Part shown: piece by piece, positions 24,322 to 34,530 of the stretch | Position numbering within the stretch: the first letter of the stretch is position 1 | How the letters are laid out: each line of letters starts with the position of its first letter | DNA from: Gammaproteobacteria bacterium | GTDB taxonomy: Bacteria > Pseudomonadota > Gammaproteobacteria > Pseudomonadales > Pseudohongiellaceae | Direction: 5' to 3' | DNA length: 64,000 nucleotides | NCBI GenBank assembly: GCA_030682575.1 | Contig: JAUXNX010000011.1 | Location: forward strand, 124,001 to 188,000 | Translations under genes and position numbers: made by a program | The notes under the pieces: generated by a model | Databases searched by the model: none | The model's input: the letters and a program-made list of their open reading frames with translations, nothing else | What the model was told of the DNA's origin: nothing

Positions 24322-25030
24322 CCGTGGGCATGATCAGGCGAATGGTAGGCGTCTCGCCCAATTCGATGTTGCCGCGCAGACGGTGTCCTTCTACAGCGGC
24401 CTGCATCTGAAGATAAATCCAGCGTGCCTGCGCATCATTGGGTGCAGTAATGAGGAAGAATGCGCCGGAATCGCGGGCCTGTACCGCAATCTGCGCCAAC
24501 AACTCGGTCAACGCGCTGGACTGACTCGCCAGCTCGCGCGCACTGAGGCTGTGTACCACATCGGTGGATTTCATATCCGCCTCGAGCGCTACCCAGGCTG
24601 ACGCGATGCCCGCGTGAGTACGATCCACTTGTTCGGCACGGCGCAGATAACCTCTGGCATTTTCGAATAATCCCTGACGGGAGGCTTGCGAGGCCAGCAG
24701 CAGGTACTGGGCAACAATGTCCTGAATGCCCTGCAGTGCTACGGCATTCTCAGGCTCGATGGCAAGCACACGCATGAAGTATGAGTGGGCGCTCACATCC
24801 GCCGGGGTCAGGAGACGATTGGCGTTAAGCGCCTTGCGCCCTTCAAAAAGCATATCGGCAATCATGCGCTGGTAGCGCAATTCCTGTTCGAACACGGCTC
24901 TGAACTCTGCTTCGTCCAATGGTGGAAGATCCGATACCACTGGCTCTGGTGCAGGCAGCACGACCACACGTGGCTGTGTCGGCTGACAGGCAACCATAGT
25001 CAACAACAGAGTCAGTAACAGACCCCGCAT
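24308..25030 (-). CDS. Lipoprotein with TPR-like helices
   Basis: This 240-residue protein starts at the ATG at 25030, which gives a short lipoprotein signal ending LTMVAC (lipobox cysteine at about 15). The body has helical repeats of TPR kind (YFMRVLAIEPENAVALQGIQDI, ARGYLRRAEQVDRTHAGIASAW). The C-terminal quarter has a beta-rich region with FFLITAPNDAQARWIYLQM, which recalls an OmpA- or SPOR-like exposed fold without being assigned. It overlaps the DUF2333 gene by 14 bp, so the two probably act together at the envelope. No good Shine-Dalgarno site is seen, and an upstream GTG start is possible. Function unknown. Confidence 0.75.
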   Translation of the reverse strand: MRGLLLTLLLTMVACQPTQPRVVVLPAPEPVVSDLPPLDEAEFRAVFEQELRYQRMIADMLFEGRKALNANRLLTPADVSAHSYFMRVLAIEPENAVALQGIQDIVAQYLLLASQASRQGLFENARGYLRRAEQVDRTHAGIASAWVALEADMKSTDVVHSLSARELASQSSALTELLAQIAVQARDSGAFFLITAPNDAQARWIYLQMQAAVEGHRLRGNIELGETPTIRLIMPTDGDA

Positions 25031-25151
25031 GACAGCGGTAGATGGTGCTTTACGGATTTTCAATTCAGTGCTCAATGAAATGTTCACGATATGCTCTCTG
25101 CAGGTGTTGCATGCCGGAGTATCCGCGCACAACGCCACAAGCGGCGAAGCT

Positions 25152-26417
25152 TCAGACCTGACCGACTATCTCACTCAATGGTATGAATTTCAACCTGTCC
25201 CCCTTGCCCACGGCTGTGAAGGGTGGGATTACCGCCAGACCATCCGCATGGCTCACCGACGACAGGACGCCAGAGCTCTGACTCCCTGCAAGGCGCAACA
25301 CACTCTCACCATCAGAGCCGGGATGACAGCGCACCCTTAGATATTCCTGTCTGATACCTGAGATGGGCAGTTCAAAGTCAGCCGCAAGCACCCACTGCGG
25401 TCCTGGTGATACAAGAGCACCGCTCATGCGCTCCAGACAAGGTCGCACGATAAGTGTGAAATTCACGAAGGCCGACACAGGATTGCCCGGCAGCCCGAAG
25501 AAAGGTTTGCCTTCCACCCTGCCAAACGCGAACGGCTTGCCTGGTTTGATTGCCAGCTTCCACAAAGCGAGTTCGCCGATCTTCTCAAGTGCCACACGCA
25601 CATGGTCCTCCTCACCCGCCGATACTCCCCCACTGCTGATGATGCAATCGACATCCGCTGCAGCACTGCGCAGCGCCTGCTCCGTGGCAGCCAACGAATC
25701 GGCGACAATACCGCAGTCGACAATTTCGTGCCCCAGCCCCTGCAGCAGGGCGTGCAACATATAGAAGTTCGAGTTATATATCTGCCCCTGTTGCAACCGC
25801 TGTCCAGGTCTGACCAGTTCATCACCGGTAGTCAGCAGCGCTACCCTCAGTGGACGCCGCACTTCCACCATCACGACTCCCACCCCAGCCAACACGCCAA
25901 TATCCGGGGCACGCAGGCGATGCCCAGCCTCGAACAGCACGCTGTCACGCAAGACATCGCTACCTGCACAGCGCACGTTCTCGCCAGAGCGCACAATCTG
26001 CAGCACTGAGATTTCGTCACCCTGCACACTGCAGTTTTCCTGCATTACCACGGCATCGGCGCCAGCCGGAATTGGCGCACCGGTGAAAATACGGGCGGCA
26101 GTACCTGGCTCAAGAGTGCTGCCGATGCGGCCCGCCTGAATGCGCTGACTTATGCGAAAGCGTGTCTGACCACCAACCAAAGCCCTGCTGTCCAGTGCAT
26201 AGCCATCCATCGCACTGTTGGCGAAACCGGGCACATCCACAGCAGCTGCTTCTGTGTTCAACAACACTCGATGCAGCGCGTCGGCCAAAGCCACACGTTC
26301 ACTGCCAGCGACTGGAGAAATACCACTCAGAATCTGTGCAAGCGCCTCTCCTATGGGGGTCAAGTGAGGAGCGGGTTGATCTGCTGTGGGCTGAGCAGAA
26401 TTCAGTTGCTTGACCAT
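25152..26417 (-). CDS. moeA: Molybdopterin molybdenumtransferase MoeA
   Basis: This 421-residue enzyme inserts molybdate into adenylylated molybdopterin in the last step of molybdenum cofactor synthesis. Family signatures are present: VPGFANSAMDGYA near residue 60, AARIFTGAPIPAGADAVVMQE near 110, the MPT-binding SSGGVSAGEEDHV at about 250-262, KPGKPFAFG and FFGLPGNPVSAFV. The C-terminal domain (about 340-421) is complete. It is 5 bp behind the RmlD-like gene and 121 bp before the lipoprotein gene on the same strand. No other moa/mob gene lies in the window, so the pathway must be encoded elsewhere. Confidence 0.95.
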   Translation of the reverse strand: MVKQLNSAQPTADQPAPHLTPIGEALAQILSGISPVAGSERVALADALHRVLLNTEAAAVDVPGFANSAMDGYALDSRALVGGQTRFRISQRIQAGRIGSTLEPGTAARIFTGAPIPAGADAVVMQENCSVQGDEISVLQIVRSGENVRCAGSDVLRDSVLFEAGHRLRAPDIGVLAGVGVVMVEVRRPLRVALLTTGDELVRPGQRLQQGQIYNSNFYMLHALLQGLGHEIVDCGIVADSLAATEQALRSAAADVDCIISSGGVSAGEEDHVRVALEKIGELALWKLAIKPGKPFAFGRVEGKPFFGLPGNPVSAFVNFTLIVRPCLERMSGALVSPGPQWVLAADFELPISGIRQEYLRVRCHPGSDGESVLRLAGSQSSGVLSSVSHADGLAVIPPFTAVGKGDRLKFIPLSEIVGQV

Positions 26418-26422
26418 GCTCT

Positions 26423-27379
26423 TCAGACCTTCACTTCAGTTGCGCCAGACATGGCGGAGGCCTTGGTCCCTGCAGCCTTGGCGTCCGGCATCCTGGTCAG
26501 AGTCTTGATCAAGGCCTGCAGGCTGCCGTGCCAGGAGCGCTGTTTGATGCCAAACGTATCGAATATCTTCTTGGTGGCCAGTGTGGTGTTGGCGATCTCG
26601 GGCGGGTCGGCCCGCAACAGATTCAGACTCAGATGGTCGAGCAGCTTGTAGATGCTCTCATCATGCTGTGCCGCCAGCTTGAGCACATGCTGCACGAATT
26701 CGCTCTCGCGCTTGGTTTCCAGCCCGCAGTAGTGATAGATGCCCCAGACATTGGCGTCACAGTCCACCTGATGCGAGATCGCCATCAGTACACGGGCCAC
26801 GTCCTCCACCGGAGTGGGGCTGAACTTGCGACGCAGCACTGTCACCGCTCCCTCGGCCTCACGCGCCTCGGCAATCCAGCGGTGAATCAGCTCATCCTGA
26901 CCTGCCCCGAAAATCCAGCCAGTGCGCACGATTATGTACTTGTTGAGCACCTTCGAAATGGCCTCTTCACCCAGAAGCGACGTGGAGCCATAGACCCCGA
27001 CCGGCTTGGCAACATCAAGTTCGTTGTAACCCAGTTTCTTGTCGCCGTTGAACACATAGGCCGACGATAGATGCACAAGAGGAATATTCAGATGATCACA
27101 GACCTGTGCAATGACAGACGCCTGCTTGTGATTGATGGCATCGCATTCCTGGGGATTCTTTTCTGCCTCGAGGATTGCGAGCTGACTGCCCGCGCGATAC
27201 GACGCGAGATTGACGACTTGATCAGGTTCGCACTGGGTAATCACTTTCGCGACATTGAGAGGGTCGCGTGGATCAATACGGCCGGGTTCGGGGGCGAAGT
27301 GATCCACCCCTCGTTGCTGCAGTTGTTTGACCAACTCCTTTCCGACCGGACTTCCGGCACCGATAATTAAAAGCTTCAC
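26423..27379 (-). CDS. RmlD-like NAD(P)-binding sugar nucleotide reductase
   Basis: This 318-residue extended short-chain dehydrogenase opens with LLIIGAGSPVGKELVKQL, the Rossmann glycine motif, and has ALASYR and the SSAYVFNGDKKLGYNE stretch of the RmlD family (catalytic Y in PVGVYGSTSLLGEE). RmlD reduces dTDP-6-deoxy-lyxo-4-hexulose to dTDP-rhamnose, but paralogues without the other rml genes act on other substrates, and none of rmlA/B/C is here. It begins with GTG, 69 bp behind ssb, and runs into moeA, so it may be co-transcribed with both. The last 20 residues are an odd, basic and alanine-rich tail. Substrate unknown. Confidence 0.82.
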   Translation of the reverse strand: MKLLIIGAGSPVGKELVKQLQQRGVDHFAPEPGRIDPRDPLNVAKVITQCEPDQVVNLASYRAGSQLAILEAEKNPQECDAINHKQASVIAQVCDHLNIPLVHLSSAYVFNGDKKLGYNELDVAKPVGVYGSTSLLGEEAISKVLNKYIIVRTGWIFGAGQDELIHRWIAEAREAEGAVTVLRRKFSPTPVEDVARVLMAISHQVDCDANVWGIYHYCGLETKRESEFVQHVLKLAAQHDESIYKLLDHLSLNLLRADPPEIANTTLATKKIFDTFGIKQRSWHGSLQALIKTLTRMPDAKAAGTKASAMSGATEVKV

Positions 27380-27448
27380 CTTGCCCGATTACCTGCTTGT
27401 TTCCCTGCTGATTGTCCTTGCCTGCATGAACATGGTTCCGTGACAGGA

Positions 27449-27961
27449 TCAGAATGGGATGTCGTCATCAAAATTGTCGAAATTCGACGGCGCCGGTGCT
27501 GAAGACGGAGATGACTCTCGCGGACGATTATTGCCGTACTGTTGTTGCGGCGCCGACTCCTGACCGAACTGACTGTCATAACCACCGTCGTTGGCACCAC
27601 CATAAGAACCACCACCCTGGCCGCCACGGGAATCCAGCATCTGCATCTCACCCGCCACGATCTCGGTGGCATAACGCTTGACTCCATCCTGCTCCCAGGA
27701 ACGGGTACGCAGGCTACCCTCGATGTAGAGCTTGGAGCCCTTCTTCACGTACTCACCGACGATTTCCGCCAGACGATTGAAGAATACAACGCGATGCCAC
27801 TCCGTTTTCTCCTGCGGTTGACCGGTGTTCTTGTCCTTCCAGGTCTCACTGGTGGCCAGGGTGACGTTGGCAACTGCCCCGCCGCTTGGCAGATTTCGCA
27901 CCTCGGGATCTCCCCCGCAATTGCCTACCAGAATTACCTTGTTTACGCCTCTGCTCGCCAC
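27449..27961 (-). CDS. ssb: Single-stranded DNA-binding protein
   Basis: This 170-residue protein has the OB fold ([21 protein letters not shown], then [22 protein letters not shown] at about 55-76). A flexible Gly/Gln/Ser-rich linker leads to the acidic tip FDDDIPF that recruits repair and replication partners. It binds ssDNA as a tetramer in replication and repair. It is divergent from uvrA, an arrangement long conserved in gammaproteobacteria. No clear LexA box was found between the two genes. Confidence 0.97.
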   Translation of the reverse strand: MASRGVNKVILVGNCGGDPEVRNLPSGGAVANVTLATSETWKDKNTGQPQEKTEWHRVVFFNRLAEIVGEYVKKGSKLYIEGSLRTRSWEQDGVKRYATEIVAGEMQMLDSRGGQGGGSYGGANDGGYDSQFGQESAPQQQYGNNRPRESSPSSAPAPSNFDNFDDDIPF

Positions 27962-28184
27962 TTTAAACCTCCAGATGGTTTTCTCTTATCCGTTTCTGTT
28001 ATGCGCTTCTGTTACCGATCAATCCGGTGCTTTTTGCCCGGCATTTTTACCTGGCACTTCATGCCGGCAAGTCTAACGCAAGCATAGCACTAAAAGAATC
28101 ACGCGCAGGCAGGCTTTGCTCTTGCCCGGCAATTTAATCATAATCAGCCGTTTGGTTTCCGTGCGCAGCAAGAACAGGTGGCAG

Positions 28185-31022
28185 ATGGACAAGATCATAG
28201 TCAGAGGGGCTCGCACCCATAATCTGAAGAACATCAACGTCACGATTCCCAGGGACAAACTGGTCGTCATTACCGGCCTTTCCGGGTCAGGCAAATCCTC
28301 TCTCGCGTTTGACACACTTTATGCCGAGGGTCAACGCCGCTACGTCGAGTCATTGTCCACCTACGCACGGCAATTTCTGTCGATGATGGACAAGCCCGAC
28401 ATCGATCACATCGAAGGCCTTTCCCCCGCCATCTCCATCGAACAGAAATCTACCTCACACAACCCGCGCTCCACTGTCGGCACCATCACGGAAATCTACG
28501 ATTACTTGCGTCTGCTGTTCGCCCGGGTCGGTGATCCTTACTGCCCCACTCATCACAAGAAGCTGGAAGCCCAGACCATCAGTCAGATGGTGGATCAGGT
28601 GCTGGCATTACCCGAGGGCAGCCGCGTCATGGTGTTGGCGCCTCTGGTGCGAGAACGCAAGGGCGAACATCTGCATGTATTCAACGAACTGAAGACCAGT
28701 GGTTACATCCGCGCACGCATCAACGGGATCGTGACCGAGATTGACTACCCTCCCGAGCTTGAGAAGAACAAGAAACACAGCATCGATGTTGTGATCGACC
28801 GTCTCAAGGTGAGGCCTGATATGCAGCAGCGGCTGGCCGAAAGCTTCGAGGCAGCATTGCAACTGGCCGATGGTCTGGCGATAGTGGCATTCATGGAGGA
28901 AGACGGCTCGCCTTCGAAGCAGGAAGAACTGCTGTTTTCATCACGCTTCGCATGTCCGATCTGTGGTCACAGTATCACCGAACTGGAACCGCGCCTGTTT
29001 TCCTTCAACAATCCTGCAGGCGCCTGCACGGGCTGCGATGGCCTCGGACTGAAACAATTCTTCGATGAAAAACGCATCATCACCGACGACTCCCTGAGTC
29101 TGGCCGAGGGCGCGATTCGCGGCTGGGATCGCCGCAACTTCTATTATTTTCAGATGCTCGGTTCACTCGCAAAACATTATGGTTTCGAGGTGGATACGCC
29201 CTTCAAGGATCTACCCGCAAAGCACAGAAACGCCGTGCTGCACGGCAGTGGCAAGGAAATCATCGATTTCCATTTTCTCAATGATCGTGGCGACACTGTC
29301 ACGCGACGCCATACCTTCGAAGGCATCCTGCCCAACATGGAGCGGCGCTATCGCGAGACAGAGTCGAGCATGGTCCGCGAGGATCTCGCGCGCTATCTCA
29401 GTTCGCAGCCCTGCCCAGACTGCGAAGGCACGCGACTGAAACCCGAAGCTCGCAATGTCTTCATCGACGCGACCAATCTCCCTACCGTCTCGGCAATGAC
29501 GATTACCGAAGCCGCGACGTATTTCGGCTCACTGACCCTCGTCGGCAACCGCGCAGCCATTGCGGAAAAAATTCTCAAGGAGTTGCAGGACCGGTTGAAG
29601 TTTCTGATCGATGTCGGTCTGAATTATCTGACACTCAATCGCAGTGCCGACACGCTGTCCGGTGGAGAAGCGCAGCGCATCCGTCTGGCCAGTCAGATTG
29701 GCGCAGGACTTGTCGGCGTCATGTATATTCTGGATGAACCTTCCATCGGTCTGCACCAGCGCGACAATGATCGCCTCCTCAGAACACTGTTTCATCTGCG
29801 CGATATCGGCAATACCGTGATCGTTGTTGAGCACGACGAGGACGCCATTCGTCACGCCGACCATATCATCGACATCGGACCCGGCGCGGGTGTACACGGT
29901 GGCAGGATCGTTGCACAGGGAAAATTGCAGGACATTCTCGATTCGGAAGAGTCACTGACCGGCAAGTATCTGTCTGGCCGACTGAAGATTGATGTACCGA
30001 CAAAGCGCGTTGCAGTGAATCCGAAGAAGATGCTCACGCTCAAAGGTGCCACAGGTAACAATCTGTGCAATGTGGATCTGGAAATTCCGCTCGGTTTGTT
30101 CACGTGCATCACCGGTGTGTCCGGCTCTGGAAAGTCCACACTCATCAACGGCACCCTGTATCCACTTGCTGCCACCCAACTCAATGGTGCGACGACACTG
30201 ACGCCAGCCTCACACACCGGCATCGAGGGACTCGACAAATTGGACAAGGTTGTGGATATCGATCAGAGCCCCATCGGCAGGACTCCACGATCCAATCCTG
30301 CGACTTACACCGGTATTTTCACACCTGTACGCGATCTGTTTGCCTCTACACAGGAAGCCCGCTCACGTGGTTACAAGGCCGGGCGTTTCAGTTTCAACGT
30401 GAAGGGTGGCCGCTGCGAGGCCTGCCAGGGCGACGGCGTTATGAAGGTGGAAATGCACTTTCTGCCAGACGTGTACGTACGATGTGATGTGTGCATGGGA
30501 AAACGCTACAACCGCGAGACATTGGAAGTAAAGTACAAGGGCAAGAGCATCTGCGAAGTGCTGGAGATGACCATCGAGGATGCACGGGAATTCTTTGACC
30601 CCGTACCCGCGATTGCACGCAAGTTGCAGACGCTGGTGGAAGTGGGTCTCTCCTATCTTTGCCTGGGTCAGGCGGCAACAACGCTCTCCGGCGGCGAAGC
30701 ACAGCGGGTAAAACTGGCGCGGGAATTGTCGAAGCGTGACACGGGGCAGACGCTCTACATTCTCGACGAGCCGACCACGGGTCTGCACTTCGAAGACATC
30801 AAGCAACTATTGGCTGTGTTGCACAGGCTGCGCGATCAACACAACACGATTGTGGTGATCGAACATAATCTGGATGTCATCAAGACCGCGGACTGGATTG
30901 TGGATCTTGGTCCGGAAGGCGGCAATGGCGGAGGTCAGATCATTGCCGTGGGGACGCCGGAGCAGGTGGCACAGAATCCGGCTTCTCACACAGGTAGTTA
31001 TCTGTCGCGCCTGCTGAAGTAG
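28185..31022 (+). CDS. uvrA: UvrABC excinuclease subunit A
   Basis: This 945-residue protein is full length. The ATG at 28185 gives the usual start [16 protein letters not shown], so the longer frame was rejected. It is an ABC-type ATPase with two nucleotide sites: Walker [22 protein letters not shown] and, near 640, [19 protein letters not shown], each with LSGGEAQR and ILDEP motifs. Two zinc modules are present, CPICG...CTGC and CEACQ...CDVC. UvrA dimers scan DNA for bulky damage and load UvrB. It is divergent from ssb. A large palindromic element follows the stop. Confidence 0.97.
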   Translation: MDKIIVRGARTHNLKNINVTIPRDKLVVITGLSGSGKSSLAFDTLYAEGQRRYVESLSTYARQFLSMMDKPDIDHIEGLSPAISIEQKSTSHNPRSTVGTITEIYDYLRLLFARVGDPYCPTHHKKLEAQTISQMVDQVLALPEGSRVMVLAPLVRERKGEHLHVFNELKTSGYIRARINGIVTEIDYPPELEKNKKHSIDVVIDRLKVRPDMQQRLAESFEAALQLADGLAIVAFMEEDGSPSKQEELLFSSRFACPICGHSITELEPRLFSFNNPAGACTGCDGLGLKQFFDEKRIITDDSLSLAEGAIRGWDRRNFYYFQMLGSLAKHYGFEVDTPFKDLPAKHRNAVLHGSGKEIIDFHFLNDRGDTVTRRHTFEGILPNMERRYRETESSMVREDLARYLSSQPCPDCEGTRLKPEARNVFIDATNLPTVSAMTITEAATYFGSLTLVGNRAAIAEKILKELQDRLKFLIDVGLNYLTLNRSADTLSGGEAQRIRLASQIGAGLVGVMYILDEPSIGLHQRDNDRLLRTLFHLRDIGNTVIVVEHDEDAIRHADHIIDIGPGAGVHGGRIVAQGKLQDILDSEESLTGKYLSGRLKIDVPTKRVAVNPKKMLTLKGATGNNLCNVDLEIPLGLFTCITGVSGSGKSTLINGTLYPLAATQLNGATTLTPASHTGIEGLDKLDKVVDIDQSPIGRTPRSNPATYTGIFTPVRDLFASTQEARSRGYKAGRFSFNVKGGRCEACQGDGVMKVEMHFLPDVYVRCDVCMGKRYNRETLEVKYKGKSICEVLEMTIEDAREFFDPVPAIARKLQTLVEVGLSYLCLGQAATTLSGGEAQRVKLARELSKRDTGQTLYILDEPTTGLHFEDIKQLLAVLHRLRDQHNTIVVIEHNLDVIKTADWIVDLGPEGGNGGGQIIAVGTPEQVAQNPASHTGSYLSRLLK

Positions 31023-31033
31023 CGATTCTTTCC

Positions 31034-31173
31034 GGCGCCAGACGCCCGTGCCCGCTTCTGCGGCTGACCGCGCCCCTCCGGGGTGCCCTTACTCTGCAAA
31101 AAGCCCAAGGTCTTTTTGCGCCGTGCGGCGCTGGTCTTTGATGCCGCTGAAGCGGGCACGGGCATCTGGCGCC
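31034..31173. repeat. 140-bp palindromic intergenic element after uvrA
   Basis: A 25-bp arm (31034-31058) is matched at 24 of 25 positions by the inverted arm at 31149-31173. Inside lies a second hairpin, GCAAAAAG (31096-31103) against CTTTTTGC (31112-31119). Near-perfect long arms and a nested stem suggest a miniature mobile or REP-class element, possibly also acting as the uvrA terminator. No coding potential is seen within it. Confidence 0.7.
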
Positions 31174-31215
31174 TCGATTTGTGCCAAGCTCATGAGCAAA
31201 ATTCATGTGCCACAG

Positions 31216-32853
31216 TTACCGGCACCTGAAATTCTCTGCGATCCAGTTGGATGCGTCATTCGCACCGCCTGCAGGTCCAGTGTAAACCGCTTGCTGCGGA
31301 TAGGGGCACAGCGGTCGTTCGTTGTCGACAACACCACCTGTGCTGTGAGTGGCGATGATGCTGTCGGGCGCGATGCCGTTCTCCACCCAATCGACCAGCG
31401 CGGGCAATTTGTCCCAGGTGTTGGGGCCGGGACCACCGCTGCAATGCCCCATGCCGGGCGCGAGGAACAGGCGCGTGCTGTCACCTGCATCACTGAGTTG
31501 TCCTGCGAACGTCGCGTCCACCATGTCACTGAAGTACTGTACCGTCGCGCGCGCAGAGGAGAGTGAATCGCTCCAGCCGTGATAGAGCAGCAGTTTGCCA
31601 TTGTTGTCTTTCAGAAAGCGGCTGAGGTCGGGATCGGTAGCATCCATGATCGATTGCATGAGCGCAGCGTCACCCCTGCTCAGGTCATTGATGTCGAATT
31701 CCAGCCAGGAAAACTCCGGCAGCACCGCATTGCGACCAGGGACATGAGTGGGATTGCTGAGATCAGGCACTGCGATGCCGGGATCATTCTCGTAGAACAG
31801 GAAATTGACGTGATCGCCTGCGGGCCCCACCAGCATGGTTGGTGCATTGCGATTGCGCGCATTCGGCACATAGAGATTGATCCATTCCCGTTCTGAACCC
31901 AGCGCCTTGCCCGGATACAGAATTGTCCCACCATCGTCATAAGGTCCGCTGTAGAAATCCTCGATGGTCTGCAGTTGCGCTGATGTAAAGCAACTGTCAT
32001 TACCACCATCGGCACTGCACATCAGTCCGGCCAGATCGCGGCGCGGTTCAAAGTCACAACTCATCGGATCATTGAGCACACCGTCCCGTATGCCATCATT
32101 GGCATCGCACTGTTGCAACACGCGGTCGTTCAGTAATTCGACCAGCTTCACGCTATCGAAGGAGCCATCACCATCAGTATCCACAGCAAGGTTGCCAGCG
32201 AAGTTCTCCTTGAACATGCGCTGCAGCCACCAAACACCTGCAGCATTCATTGCCTGATAATAATTCACTGGCGCTCCCGCCACGATGCCATCGAAATCCT
32301 GCGGGAAACGCTGTGCCTCCATCAGGCCTTGCCGTCCACCAGTGGAGCAACCTTCGAAATATGAATAAGTCGGCTCGGAACTGTAGTAGCGTTCCGCGAG
32401 CGCCTTGCCTGCCATCACAGTGAGATGCACGGAACGATAACCAAAGTCGATTTCTGATTGTCGATTGTTGAATCCGAATTGCGAACCCGGCTCGGTGGCA
32501 CTGTCGTGACCCGTGTTGCTGTTGGCAACAGCGTAACCTTCCGCGAGACGATGATCAGCGAAGTCCAGATCCCCATCCTTGCCACCATCACCCCATTGCA
32601 GGAAGCGTCCATTCCAATTTTCCGGCAGTGGCAGTTGCACATGGTAATGCGTAGAGGGTGAGATCAGGCCGCGCACGTAACAGTAGGCAGGTGTGTTGCC
32701 CTGTGCCTCGATCAACCCCGCAGAGAGCACTGTCAGATCTCGGGTTGCTGCGAGTGCTGAACAGGATTGAGCGGCGCCTTGCGCCTGGGCAGGCTCGATC
32801 ACCAGAAGGGAAAACGCAATAGCGGCGATGGACCAAGAGGTTCTTGTTGTCAT
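31216..32853 (-). CDS. Tannase/feruloyl esterase-family secreted hydrolase
   Basis: This 545-residue protein has a signal peptide (about 1-25, LLVIEPAQAQG) and the tannase fold. The nucleophile elbow is GCSTGGRQGLMEA, with the cysteine before the serine that is typical of the family. Downstream are the DFDGIVAGAPV motif, a catalytic aspartate region in KLLLYHGWSDSL, and the late PGMGHCSGG histidine. The CS/CH pair (C before Ser, C after His) forms the family disulfide. It would cleave gallate or hydroxycinnamate esters or related aromatic esters outside the cytoplasm. CGGAGA precedes the ATG. The gene is alone. True substrate unknown. Confidence 0.92.
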   Translation of the reverse strand: MTTRTSWSIAAIAFSLLVIEPAQAQGAAQSCSALAATRDLTVLSAGLIEAQGNTPAYCYVRGLISPSTHYHVQLPLPENWNGRFLQWGDGGKDGDLDFADHRLAEGYAVANSNTGHDSATEPGSQFGFNNRQSEIDFGYRSVHLTVMAGKALAERYYSSEPTYSYFEGCSTGGRQGLMEAQRFPQDFDGIVAGAPVNYYQAMNAAGVWWLQRMFKENFAGNLAVDTDGDGSFDSVKLVELLNDRVLQQCDANDGIRDGVLNDPMSCDFEPRRDLAGLMCSADGGNDSCFTSAQLQTIEDFYSGPYDDGGTILYPGKALGSEREWINLYVPNARNRNAPTMLVGPAGDHVNFLFYENDPGIAVPDLSNPTHVPGRNAVLPEFSWLEFDINDLSRGDAALMQSIMDATDPDLSRFLKDNNGKLLLYHGWSDSLSSARATVQYFSDMVDATFAGQLSDAGDSTRLFLAPGMGHCSGGPGPNTWDKLPALVDWVENGIAPDSIIATHSTGGVVDNERPLCPYPQQAVYTGPAGGANDASNWIAENFRCR

Positions 32854-33153
32854 TATTGTCTCCGGAATACTGGGGGTTTTCTGTTCTGCAATGAAGAAAC
32901 AGGCGCTCGCAAGGCTGTGTCAATCATGGCTTATTCGTGCCGTTGTCACAAGGCGGGGTGGCGCAGGGTTTAACTTTGGAGCGGTAGCGGAGGGGGTTAA
33001 CGGAGAATTCTGGCAGGGGGTTTGAAAAGCTGGAGGCAATCTGAACCGGGAATGGTTGATCATTCCCGGTTCAGCGTTTCTTTGTGCTCATCGTAATCCC
33101 GTGCATCTAATTCTTTTTATGTAACGGTTCAACAAGTCAAACTTTATCAAGCA
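32854..33153. other. Intergenic region between tannase and TonB-domain genes
   Basis: No gene is seen here. The main feature is the 13-bp hairpin at 33041-33074, described separately. The stretch nearer the tannase gene is its likely promoter region, but no -35/-10 pair stood out. Confidence 0.5.
33041..33074. terminator. Perfect 13-bp hairpin, likely terminator
   Basis: CTGAACCGGGAAT (33041-33053) pairs with ATTCCCGGTTCAG (33062-33074) around an 8-base loop. It lies downstream of the leftward TonB-domain gene. Its plus-strand side is followed by CGTTTCTTT; the minus side lacks a good T-run. Confidence 0.6.
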
Positions 33154-33528
33154 TTACTCAGTACGTGGTACGAAACTGAATTTCACAGCAGTGCGAACCG
33201 GCACAGCAACACCGTCCTGATACACAGGTTCAAACTTCCACGACTCGACCGCTTCCAGCGCAGCTTCTGTGAATTCATTTGAAGAGAAGTCCCTCACAGT
33301 CGGTTCAACTACAGAACCATCGGGAGCTACAGTGAATTGCAGAACAGCGTAGCCTTCCACAAACATTGCATCAGCAAAGCGTGGATAAGCAGGCAATTCA
33401 GTGGCAATGGCAGTCAGCGCTTTTGTGCTGACCAATTCAGGGAGAGTGTCGGCATTGACGAAAGTGGAAGAAGCCAGCAACGCAGAAGTCAGTGTGCCAA
33501 GAGCAAAAGTACGTTTGGAGATTGACAT
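33154..33528 (-). CDS. Exported TonB C-terminal-domain protein without membrane anchor
   Basis: This 124-residue protein starts with a signal peptide (about 1-27, LLASSTFVNA) and consists almost wholly of a TonB C-terminal domain: YPRFADAMFVEGYAVLQFTV, VRDFSS, and AALEAVESWKFEPVYQDG ending VKFSFVPR. Real TonB keeps an uncleaved N-terminal anchor and a Pro-rich spacer to reach outer-membrane receptors; neither is present. It may be a stand-alone periplasmic TonB-domain protein of the kind found in many marine gammaproteobacteria, whose role is unclear. No exbB/exbD or receptor gene is near. A nested hairpin lies in its upstream region (33572-33634). Confidence 0.85.
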   Translation of the reverse strand: MSISKRTFALGTLTSALLASSTFVNADTLPELVSTKALTAIATELPAYPRFADAMFVEGYAVLQFTVAPDGSVVEPTVRDFSSNEFTEAALEAVESWKFEPVYQDGVAVPVRTAVKFSFVPRTE

Positions 33529-33571
33529 GATAATTCCTCGTAACAGTTAAAAAGTTCAAGAGCCAGGGGAT

Positions 33572-33634
33572 GATGGCGCCAGATACAACCGATCAAGGAT
33601 ACTGCTTGATTCCTTCAGTAGCACTGGCGCCATC
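33572..33634 (-). promoter_or_regulatory. Nested inverted repeat in the leader of the TonB-domain gene
   Basis: GATGGCGCCAG (33572-33582) is mirrored exactly by CTGGCGCCATC (33624-33634). Inside it, ATCAAG pairs with CTTGAT. It starts 43 bp upstream of the ATG at 33528. It could be a regulatory leader structure or an operator. No known riboswitch class was recognised. Confidence 0.45.
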
Positions 33635-33799
33635 CAGGCATTTGCACAAGCCGGGCCAACTTTTTAATATCTTTAAAAACATGCAGTTACGATATGATCA
33701 ATAAAGTACTGCGGATTCCGCGTGCACCTGACCAGTGCATTGCGCGCACCAGAGTGTGCATAAACGTATCACTTCATCTTTCGAAAAACCGGTGCACTG

Positions 33800-34530
33800 T
33801 CACTCATACCGCAATGACAACGCAGGATTCATGCTCGCTGTGCGTGCCACCAGCAGGCCCACCGTCAGACTGGCAATGAATACCTATCTCGCGGGTGCGC
33901 TGTTGCGTCAGATACGAAGCCAGGCCGAACAGACCCAGTGCAGCAATGAAGATCGCCATCACAGCAAATCCCGTGAAGAATTCTCCCTGGCGCCTCTCGT
34001 TCTCATACAGCGCGGCGAAGTCGGCATCGAGAAAGGATTGCTGAATTGGCACTCCCGGCAGGAAGCGGTTCCAGGTCTCGTTCACGAATGCCAGCGTCTC
34101 GTCCAGATTATTGCCTGAGACCCGCACCGCCATATGACGCAGATTAGGGAAGGGAATACTCGTGCTGTCGTGGCTCATCAGCCGGTAGTACACCGGCTTG
34201 ACAGCCTCGCGGATGGACGAGAAGTGGATACTGTCGACAACCCCAATCACCGGGCCCCGGGTCATCAGAGAACCATCCTGGCTCCAGAGGCTCTCGAAGC
34301 CTTTGTTCAACGCTTGTTCCGGCGTCCAGCCCTATTGCTCCGCCACCACATAGGTGTGGAAATTATTGAAGTCCCAGCTCTGCATGCGCTCACCGAGAAT
34401 CGCCTCTGCAGTTGCCATCGATGCGGATGCCGATGGCGAGACCTGACACGTTGATGATGGAAAACAGTTTGTGGGATGAGAGATTGCGGAAGGCGATCAG
34501 GACGTAATTGTTCAGGAGTGTAGTCAACAT
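33800..34530 (-). pseudogene. Decayed FtsX/MacB-type ABC permease
   Basis: Pieces of one permease are seen in order on the minus strand. An N-terminal start MLTTLLNNYVLIAFRNLSSH with the first helix INVSGLAIGI (from 34530) jumps directly to a late periplasmic segment (MQSWDFNNFHTYVVAEQ) that ends in an in-frame TAG. The frame then continues as GWTPEQALNKGFESLW through the region ending GLASYLTQQRTREIG. After another deletion, the C-terminal FIASLTVGLLVARTASMNPALSLRYE stops at 33800 in a different frame. Intact relatives have about 800 residues; about 240 remain. The intact permease 2.5 kb away ends in the similar NPVLALRYE. The ATPase partner of this copy is missing. Confidence 0.85.

Noticed and set aside
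27962-28184. LexA/SOS box between ssb and uvrA
   Set aside because: No CTGT-N8-ACAG site could be found on either strand, so SOS control is not claimed here.
31034-31173. Integron attC-type site
   Set aside because: The palindrome lacks the GTTRRRY/RYYYAAC core ends, and no integrase or cassette is near.
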